Source: Struthio camelus (Eukaryota; Chordata; Aves; Struthioniformes; Struthionidae). Taken from it: DNA of 64,000 nt. The stretch is from positions 792,356 to 856,355 of the forward strand of contig NC_090943.1 in the NCBI RefSeq assembly GCF_040807025.1, in the 5' to 3' direction. Below the pieces are notes generated by a model that worked only from the letters and a program-made list of their open reading frames with translations, was not told the DNA's origin and did no database searches. The position numbers were made by a program, and so were the translations under genes. Shown here in pieces: positions 56,201-64,000 of this stretch (its first letter is position 1; every line of letters begins with the position of its first letter).

Positions 56201-59200
56201 TCATTTTCCCTCTGTCCTGCTCATGAGCAATGAACAATCTCTGTAAGAGATATGCATAGAAATTATAATGATGATGATATAAAAAATATCTAGTACAAAC
56301 AATATCCGTAACAGATGCCGTTGCTAATGACTGCATAAGTAGATTGCAGGGTCAGGGAACCATCATGATCTTCCAGCACAGTTCAGGAATTTTCTGGCTG
56401 AAGTCTGATGACTGCATATTAAACTAGTTCTTGTCTTCTGTCTATTTAGCCCTGATTTAAAGTAACAGGGATCTTATCAATGTTTATCTGATGGGAGGCT
56501 GTAAAGAAGATGGAGCCAGACTCTTAGTGGTATCCAGTGACAGGACGAGCGGCAACGGGCACAAACTGAAACACAGGACATTCCTTCTGAACACAGGAAA
56601 ACACTTCTTCACTGTAAGGGTGGTTTAACATTGGAAGAGGTTGCTCAGAGAGGCTGTGGAGTCTCCATCCTTGGAGATACTCAGAACTTGACTGGATACA
56701 GTCCTGGGCAACCTGTGCTAGCTGACACTGCTTTGAGCAGGGGGTTGGACTAGATGACCTCCAGTGGTACCTTCCGATCTCAAGTATTCTGTGATTCTGT
56801 AATAGGGATATTCCCATGTGCCTTGATAAAGAACTGGCTTGTTTGTGTTTGGTCCTCATAAGGAAATCTGACATGTTTTTGGATGATTTGGGCTATAAGA
56901 TATTCCCCATCAAAAATTGTTTCATGGGCACCACTAATAACGCGCTGGTCTGTACAGTTACTGGTGAGGTGAGGCTTTCCATTTCACAATGATATTCTCT
57001 AGAAACAGAAAAAGCCTGTTCCTCTCATGGTCCATCAGACATGGACATCTCTACAAAGCAGGAATTTCTCTGTCCCTACTTCAGACCTAAATTCATCTGA
57101 TAACAATAGCACAAAAGAATTGTTCTTTAAATCATTACTGAAGTTGAAATGGGGGGGGGGGTTACCTAAAGACAAAGCCTCTCCCTCTCCTTTGCGATTT
57201 CCAGTCACATTCCATTATTTAGATTTTCTCTGTACTTGAGCTACCGCTGTCCTTGTGTGTGAATCCTCCATAGGGGCAAGAAATCAGCGCCACCGTTTTG
57301 CCTGTGACAGCACAGATGATGCGTCTGTGTCTGTATTGCCTGCCAGCTCTGGGGCTAGGGAAAGAAAGATCGCTTTAAAACATTTGAGAGTTCAACAGAA
57401 TAGAAGTCTGGCCAATTCCTAACAAAATGTGCTGTCCGCTGCTCTCCTGTCCCATGAGCAGACTACGCTGTGTCCAAGCCTGACATCCTGTCCCAGATGG
57501 AGAGGGATGAAGAGCTCTGCGCCAAAGACAGTCAGGAGCCCCCACCGACACGTCTCCAGGATAGTCAGGAGCCCCCGCATACGTGTGTCCTAGACGGTCA
57601 GGAGCCCCCGCAGCCACCGGAAGACTGGGAGGAAGAGGCATTGGAAGAAGATGAAGCCCCCATGGAAGCTGACACAGGTGAGTTACATGGATGCCATGCG
57701 GACGTGCTTCCCTGGGTTGTTCCTGTCCCATCTTTCTCTCTTTCCCAGCAGTGTTGTGTTGCAGAGAAATGAACCGCTCAGAGTCTGTACTGGCTGTATT
57801 GACTAGACTTCCATGGAGTGCAGAGGAATCTTACCTCCGAGAGGAACGTTAACGTTTGGGCAGATGATTCCCATGGAGGAAAGCAGACAAAACATGTTAG
57901 GAAGGGCTGGGATGAAGTTTAGAGCAGTGGGACAGACCTCTTGTGATTCCTTCCAGCTGTTTCTGTGCAATTCTGCAATCCTCTACCTGGTTGCATGCAT
58001 CAGCCCTAGGTCTTCCACAGACACTCCTGCTTGCTTTTGTGCTGAGAGGAGACATGCTGGGTAGTGAGGAACCTGGGCTCCCTGCAGCAACGGGAAGAGG
58101 AGGCTGGAGGAGCTCCGTTAGGGCTGCGGGGAGCAGAAGCAGTCCAGAGAGCTTTGAGACTTGGTATGGAAGAGTTGCAAAAATCAATTGCCATAGTGGG
58201 AAGGCTGGGCAAGGGAAGAGGGATACATTGGAAAGCCACAAACAGGCCCTGACAGAGCCAAGAGAAGATGACGCTCACAGGAAGACCTGCATTTGAGAGC
58301 TCCTTCATGCTGGAGTGAGGAGCTGGAGGGCTAAGAAGCTTCAGGAGGGCTGAGTGAGCACTGGCAGGCAGGGCAGAGGGCAAGGCAAGCCCTATCCTTT
58401 GAGAAGCGTTACCAAGGAATGGCTCACACCGAGTGTGTATTTGGCAGGATGTTTGCCAGGTGTTATAGAGAAGAGAGGAAAAAAGATGTTACCTAAAGAC
58501 AAAGCCTCTCCCTCTCCTTTGCGATTTCCAGTCACATTCCATTATTTAGATTTTCTCTCTGTACTTGAGCTACCGCTGTCCTTGTGTGTGAATCCTCCAT
58601 AGGGGCAAGAAATCAGCGCCACCGTTTTGCCTGTGACAGCACAGATGATGCGTCTGTGTCTGTATTGCCTGCCAGCTCTGGGGCTAGGGAAAGAAAGATC
58701 GCTTTAAAACATTTGAGAGTTCAACAGAATAGAAGTCTGGCCAATTCCTAACAAAATGTGCTGTCCGCTGCTCTCCTGTCCCGTGAGCAGACTACGCTGT
58801 GTCCAAGCCTGACATCCTGTCCCAGATGGAGAGGGATGAAGAGCTCTGCGCCAAAGACAGTCAGGAGCCCCCGCAGCCACCGGAAGAGATGGACCGGAAG
58901 GAAGAAGCATTGGAAGAAGATGAAGCTCCCGTGGAAGCTGACACAGGTGAGTTACATGGGTGCCATGCGGACGTGCTTCCCTGGGCAGTTCCTGTCCCAT
59001 CTTTCTCTGGAGATCACCCAGCAGTGTCTGTGGGAGAGAGCACGGCAAGCCTCTGTGCTTAGAGGAGCATTACCAGGGCAAGGCAGAAGTCCTGGGTTGC
59101 GGGGCAGGGGGAGTCGAAGTGTTACTGGGGAAAGTAGAAGGGGTTCAACGGCCTGAACACAATAGGAGGGATGAGGTTGCTCTGGAGAAGCGACAGCCTG

Positions 59201-61988
59201 TGGCACCTTGGTGACTTTCATTTCAGACCTCTCTCTGCTTTCGGACCTTGCGTGTGGCTCACTCCAGTTCCTGCTAACACCTTACATGCTTTCCTTAAGA
59301 GCATGTGTTTGCTTCATGGGTGCAGCTTTCTCTGGCTCTTCTTTGTATTTCCAGTACATCTCCAGTCAGGATTGCACCAAAGCAAGAAGATATGAGAAGC
59401 TCTACAAGCTCTCTGTGGGTGTTTAAAATTGCTGTTCTCTTCTCTGTAAACAGAACTCCCCATCTTGGTGATGAATGTCATGTCACTGAGTACACAAGAA
59501 GAGGAGTTGAGCAGGGAAGATCAGCCCGAGACAGAGCAGAAAGAGGACCCGGTTGAATTCAGTGCCAGTGAGTAACCCTGTGCATGGGAGACAGGGTGTC
59601 CTGCAGGCAGGGAGCCGCTGTTCTGGTTTGATAGCGTCTCCCAGCTCTCCAGTGTGCTTGAAATGGGGACAGAGAGGAAAGTGCTGGGGCTCTGGCCAGG
59701 AGGGTTCATGAGTTACAGTTAGTTCTTTTGGTGTGTGCAGAGACAGGGAGCTGGAGACATGCAGGGATTTCTGAGAAGGCCAGGGTTGCGTGGCCATAGC
59801 AACCCAGGCTGTTTTCAGACCTCTCCTTTATCACCTAGTAAGGGAAGAGGGCTGGTGTTGGGTAGGGTGTTTCAGACCCATCTGCGGCAAGAACAGCGCC
59901 GCAGTTAGGATCCTTCTGTCAGAAATTGGGGGAGAACAGTGCCGCAGGGTAAAGGGAGGGTAGCATTCAAGCCAGCCCGGGCAAGAGGAGAGTGGGCAGC
60001 AGAGAGCAGTCCTGGGTCCCAGATCTGGCTGGAGCTGGTGAGCCTCAGCAGCGGAGCAGAGCAGAGAGGAGGGAGAAGGAAGTTTACAGCAGTAGCATGC
60101 TTCCTTCTTCCCAGCTTCGCTGCATTGCGGTAGAGCTGGCTGCCTCACCTCAAGCTTATATCGCCTAAAGCTTCCCATGATAAGGCCCTGTCTTCTGTTG
60201 CAGGAGCAGAGCGGGTAGGGGATATAGGAAGGGGGGATGGCAGTCTGCAGAGACCCTCCATTCTGTTGGTGAAGCTTTGCCAAGCTTATGCGCAGAGCAT
60301 GTTCTTCTTCCAGGGACTTCAGAGTTTATTTCTAGGCACAGCGCACAGAAGATAAACAGGACTGGTTCTGGGCAGGGCTTGTGCAGACTAAATTGCCTGG
60401 CTGCGGGAGGGATTGTGGAGTAGTCACCGGAAGTCTTGAGAGTTGCACAGTCCTCATTAGAGTTGCTTTGCCTGTAACCTTTGGTGTTTAATGATAGTCA
60501 CATGAGTGACAAAAGTGAAGAGCCTGGAAGTACTGCAGACTAGCTCCTCAGTGATCCTTTTTTCCTGCTACATCTTGTGGCAGTCACTGGTGCCGTGGTT
60601 TTAGAGGTGGATCCCTTTGCACAACCCTGCCATAATTGCACAGTGACAGACCATGATCTTGCTACTTCCTGGGAGCTCCAGATTTGCTTCACCCGAGAGC
60701 ACATCAGGTTACTTAACTGCATGTGGGCAGGACTCTGTGCTCTTTCCAAGCTCTGTTCTCAGATGTCTTGGTAGCACCCTTTTTGCTAAAAGCCTGCCCA
60801 GTGCTTTCGGGCTCACCCACAACCTGGGATCGCCCTAAGATCACGAATGACTAATACCTGTATTGTCATTCCATTGCAGAGGAAGGCTTTTCACTGGAAA
60901 ATGAAACGGCATGTGATAGGACTTCTCCTCCTGGAAAAGTAGAGGTGAAGGAGGAGGAACCCGAGGCATTGCAAGAGGTTTCCACACCCTCGCCCGACCT
61001 GGAGATCCAGAAATGCCCAAAAAAGGAGGAAGCCAAACCCAAGAGCAAGAAGAAGCCAAACAAGTGTGCAGCCAGCAGCCTGCTGATGGGTACCTGTCGG
61101 CGGGGCTACGTGCGGGAGTGGTCACACCCCTGCACAGAGTGTGGGAAGCGATTCCGTCTGAAAATCAACCTCATCATCCACCAGCGGAGCCATGCCAAAG
61201 AGGGGCCCTATGAATGCACAGTGTGCGAGATCAGCTTTGCAGACAAAAGCCATCTGGACCTGCACCAGAGCATCCACACAGAAGGCAGGGCCTTTGGGGC
61301 CAAGGTCTGGGGGAACGTCCATCCGGAGTTGAGGATCCGGCCGAGGAAGAAGTTCTGCGGGACTCTCTATGGAGGCACCCACAGCCTGGATCACAGGGCA
61401 CGCGCTGGGGAGTCCTGGCTGGGCCAGGCAAAGAATGAACTGGACGCAAGGAGCCTGCCCAGCACGCGTTTCTCCCAAGACCACAGGCGGAGGACTCACG
61501 GGAAATCTCTGCTGAAGTGCAGTATTTGCCGGAAGAGTCTCTCGTGCCCCTTCTCCCTTCGGAGACACCTGCAGACACACGCCAGTGACAGACCCTATCA
61601 CTGCAGTGACTGCAAGAAATCCTTCACCCGCAGAACGCACCTTTTGCGCCACCAGAAAATACACGACCGCCAGAAAGCCCTGGATATGGTCCAGCAGCCC
61701 AAGGCAGCCCAGCCTAAGACTGTCCTGCCAGCGCCCAAGCAGCCCCAGCAAAGAGAAGCGCCAGGGGTACCCAAAGAAGAGGGTGTTCCTCGCTCACTAA
61801 ATCACGAATCGAAGAGAGATGTTAGTCCTGCACCCACTGCAACCAAAGCTGATGCTCTCTTGGTTGGTCCTGCAAATCTCATGCTTGAAGACAGGCACTG
61901 CCAAATCCGCTGCTTTGGTGGGAGAGCAGTCCAGCCTGTTGTAAGACTAGGAAATAGGGCAGTGGTTTTGGGGGTGACTGATAAATGA
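53260..61988 (+). CDS. DUF3669-KRAB-C2H2 zinc-finger protein (ZNF777/ZNF746/ZNF282 type)
   Basis: Exons: 53260-53283 (MSRRGPAQ), 54603-54917 (105 aa), 55917-56043 (KRAB-A, 127 bp), 57462-57677 and/or 58791-58946 (duplicated exon), 59454-59567 and 60880-61988. All junctions are GT/AG and phases agree: 634 aa with the first duplicate, 614 with the second, 686 with both. Residues 9-113 are the DUF3669 domain: a long helical stretch, then [20 protein letters not shown], diagnostic for this 7q36.1-type group. KRAB follows ([15 protein letters not shown]...[13 protein letters not shown]), then [17 protein letters not shown]. An acidic linker includes [13 protein letters not shown]. In the 634-aa form, four intact C2H2 fingers lie at about 350-370, 378-398, 479-499 and 507-527, with an 80-residue stretch of decayed fingers in the middle. 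The protein is expected to be a nuclear DNA-binding regulator. KRABs of this old group are known to bind TRIM28 poorly. Exact orthology within the group is not settled. Confidence 0.93.
53403..53450. repeat. Perfect (GCCCCG)8 hexanucleotide repeat
   Basis: Eight uninterrupted GCCCCG units lie in intron 1, 120 bp after the first exon. On minus this is (GGGGCC)-type repeat, the same motif as the human C9orf72 intronic repeat. Confidence 0.97.
53500..54530. repeat. G-rich minisatellite in intron 1 of the zinc-finger gene
   Basis: Many copies of units such as GGGGCTGGGGGATGTGGGGC and GGGGCCAGTGCCGT, regular to about 54050 and increasingly degenerate to 54530. It fills most of the intron. The plus (transcribed-sense) strand has dense G runs. 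Confidence 0.9.
54920..55914 (+). other. Intron 2 of the zinc-finger gene
   Basis: About 1 kb between the DUF3669 and KRAB exons. No repeat, element or extra exon is recognised; short frames have no support. Confidence 0.6.
56486..56800 (+). mobile_element. CR1 LINE, 3'-end fragment
   Basis: About 315 bp of CR1 end in the intron after the KRAB exon. It contains AGTGACAGGACGAGCGGCAA, CACAAACTGAAACACAGGA, GGAGTCTCCATCCTTGGAGA, and ends TATTCTGTGATTCTGTAA, the terminal 8-bp repeats. Several indels relative to the 51-52.9 kb copy mark it as older. Confidence 0.93.
57161..57757 (+). repeat. Duplicated block, copy 1 (with exon 57462-57677)
   Basis: First copy of a segmental tandem duplication within the zinc-finger gene. 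It runs from GTTACCTAAAGACAAAGCC, through about 300 bp of intron, the exon, and about 80 bp after its donor. Its exon is 60 bp longer than the other copy, mainly because a Gln-Glu-Pro-Pro segment occurs three times instead of once. Confidence 0.95.
58488..59026 (+). repeat. Duplicated block, copy 2 (with exon 58791-58946)
   Basis: Second copy, offset 1327-1329 bp. The roughly 300 bp of intron before the exon is almost identical to copy 1, differing by a TC insertion and a few substitutions. Acceptor (TGAGCAG) and donor (GTGAGTTAC) are both kept. The unique sequence between copies (57758-58487) shows no other feature. Confidence 0.95.
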
Positions 61989-62355
61989 CAGTAGGAGAGA
62001 TCCAAACTGCTTGTGTCCCCAGAGAGAAACAGTGTGAGCATCAAGACAGATTTTGAACGTGGTGGGGCACTGGGGTTGTAAACCATCTGTAATCTGAATT
62101 TGGGGAGCTTTCTGAATTATAGAATGAATCAAAGCTTGGATACCATCAAAGAGGGCAAATTACAGACACCTCTAGTGATACAAAATGCTTTATCATTCCT
62201 CAGACTCTTGTGTCTGCTGGCTGATGCAAGAAATTAACACACACTGACCTTCCTAGAGTATCAGATATTTCTTCTGCAGCTCTTGCAAGAGGAATTGCAA
62301 ACAGGAATTGAGCTCACCCATTACGTGATGTTGGAGCTGATCCCTTGGATTTGGA

Positions 62356-62361
62356 AATAAA
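62356..62361 (+). terminator. Candidate poly(A) signal of the zinc-finger gene
   Basis: AATAAA lies 370 bp after the stop codon at 61988. A second candidate, ATTAAA, lies at 63376-63381. Either could end the transcript. Confidence 0.5.
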
Positions 62362-62364
62362 ATT

Positions 62365-64000
62365 GCACAGTGAAGACAGACAGAAGGGAATCAGCCTGAC
62401 AGTAAGCCCAGCTGGATTCCCAAGGAGCTCATTTCACTGCTAAAGTTTCTTTACTATGGGGCAGGTGGAGGAAGTCAGTGTTGTCATCTCAGGGCCATTT
62501 TGGCAGAAGCAACAGTTTGCCCTGTTGGCCTGGCATCTCTGAGGCTCCATCTTGTCCTAGCCATGCTCGTCTGATAACCCAGCCCAGTGACGGAATCCTA
62601 TTGCTAAACGCCAGATCAGTTTGAGAATATCTGTATTGCATTGGTGAGCTTGACGTGTTATACAACAGCCAGAACGGAACATAAATAGAATGAATCAAAC
62701 TGCGATATTTTCTGTTTGCAAGGATGCTGCGAGTGTTTCTGAGGCCCCAGCAGCATTACTTCCTTCAAAGAGCCCAGCCTTCAACAACTGGAAATATGTA
62801 ACAGGGTTAATACCCCTATAACTAGCAACAAGCATAGATGGAGAGTCCCTTGGGAAATACTTAACAGGTAAGATTACCCTAGCACCCCTGCACTGCTGCA
62901 GCAGGCATGTGAGGACCCCTCCTCCACCTCAGAGGTGTCAGCTGGGACGTCCTGACGCACGCCAGTGACGCTGGGCTCGCCCCCTCCACTCCGTGCTGCT
63001 GCAAAGGGAAGCCCCAGTCTCCACATTGCAGGTGGTCTCCACATCCAACGTAGCCATGTGCAGAATCCATCAGTAACTGATCCTGTGAAAGACGAGTTAT
63101 GGTAGCTACCTCAGATGTCCCCTGGAGTGAGATCTGCCCGCCGGCAGCCCAGTAATTGGTGAAAGCCAGGCCAGGTTAGCTGACGTGGCTCAGGCATCCC
63201 CAAGAGTCCTTTCAACTGTTCACGTCCCTAGCCAGAGCCCTGCACGTATCACATGCACCAGTAGGAAACATGAAGCACATGCACAGAAGGAAGAAGCCTG
63301 TCCTGGTGGCATCGCTGTGCATGGCAAACTGAGAAGCTTTTAGGACTCGTTTTGTGTTTAGTTTTCTGTTTTTCCATTAAATTGTGTTTGATGTAATTTT
63401 TTGAAATGACCAACTCTCTGTCCCTCCCAGGCCAGGGAGCACGGGGAGCCGGTTTGCTCAGAGTATCGTTCATTCTTCCTGGCCGTTTGCAGGGTCTAAT
63501 GGACTGCAGATGGGGCTGCTGCTGGCAGCGTGCGCTGGGCACTGAGATAATGTCGTCCCTGCTGTGTCGTGGTGTAACTCCTTAGTGCTCAGTGCACTGC
63601 ACCCGGCGGTGCCCAGCTGCCTCCCTGCTAGCCTGGAGGGGCAGCGCTGCTGTTCTCCTCCGACGTGGTGTCGGAGATGGAGGCGCTGAGGGTTTCTTCC
63701 TCAGAGCTCCTTTCGGATGCACAGAACGTCCCAGCGCTCCGCTGGGCCATTTCCTTGCTCTTGTTTCCTGTCCCTTGAGATTGCAATGCAGAGTGTGCCT
63801 AGACTGTATCATAGCCATGAGGGGGTGACGGTGGCCAGACAAGTCAGCCTGTGCTGCAGAGCCCTGTGACATACAGAGGTGGTTGATGCCTTACGGTCTG
63901 TGCTGTGCTAATGGGGCCAGGGAGCGAGCTCGCTCTCTGGCCTGGGCTCCCCCAGCCAGCACGGGTGCCGCTGCGTGGGCTCGAGTGACTGAGCTGCTTA
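62365..64000. other. 3' flank of the zinc-finger gene
   Basis: Apart from the second possible poly(A) signal (ATTAAA, 63376-63381), no exon, repeat or mobile element is recognised to the end of the window. Confidence 0.5.

Overview
The window looks like bird nuclear DNA, or possibly another sauropsid. The evidence is three CR1-type LINE copies, small genes with short first exons in CpG islands, and very GC-rich, minisatellite-dense sequence of the kind found on avian microchromosomes. The left 20 kb is lower in GC and gene-poor. From about 20.7 kb rightward the sequence is dominated by CpG islands and tandem repeats.

Layout. 1-3955: no gene recognised. 3960-9250: a 5.3 kb satellite of 13/15-bp units; its right two thirds is almost exactly three copies of a 1198-bp higher-order repeat. 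9278-9785: a flanking tandem duplication. 12366-13046 (minus): the GTPase exon of a GIMAP-family gene. 21138-26659 (plus): a five-exon KRAB gene with no zinc fingers and an unusual C-terminus carrying three D-H-x-Y-C motifs. About 27.4-28.1 kb: a weak LTR-like remnant. 29160-29660: a CpG island with no assigned gene. 32661-37907 (plus): a six-exon gene for a 209-aa predicted secreted protein that I do not recognise. 40110-49864 (minus): KRBA1 (KRAB-A domain containing 1), with exon-coded repeats, a coiled coil and introns packed with minisatellites. 51016-52905: a 5'-truncated CR1 LINE. 53260-61988 (plus): a DUF3669-KRAB-C2H2 zinc-finger gene with a tandemly duplicated internal exon.

The combination of GIMAP, KRAB genes, KRBA1 and a DUF3669/KRAB zinc-finger gene, with the last two head to head, matches the content of human 7q36.1 (ZNF777/ZNF746, KRBA1, GIMAP cluster). 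I infer this is the sauropsid counterpart of that region. The three KRAB genes share one plan: a first exon coding for only 6-8 residues ending in Ala-Gln, a phase-0 intron, then (directly or after the DUF3669 exon) a 127-bp KRAB exon ending in phase 1. They are probably paralogues acting as nuclear transcription regulators.

All multi-exon models were built by eye from splice consensus and reading phase. Each gives one uninterrupted reading frame, but none is confirmed by transcripts.
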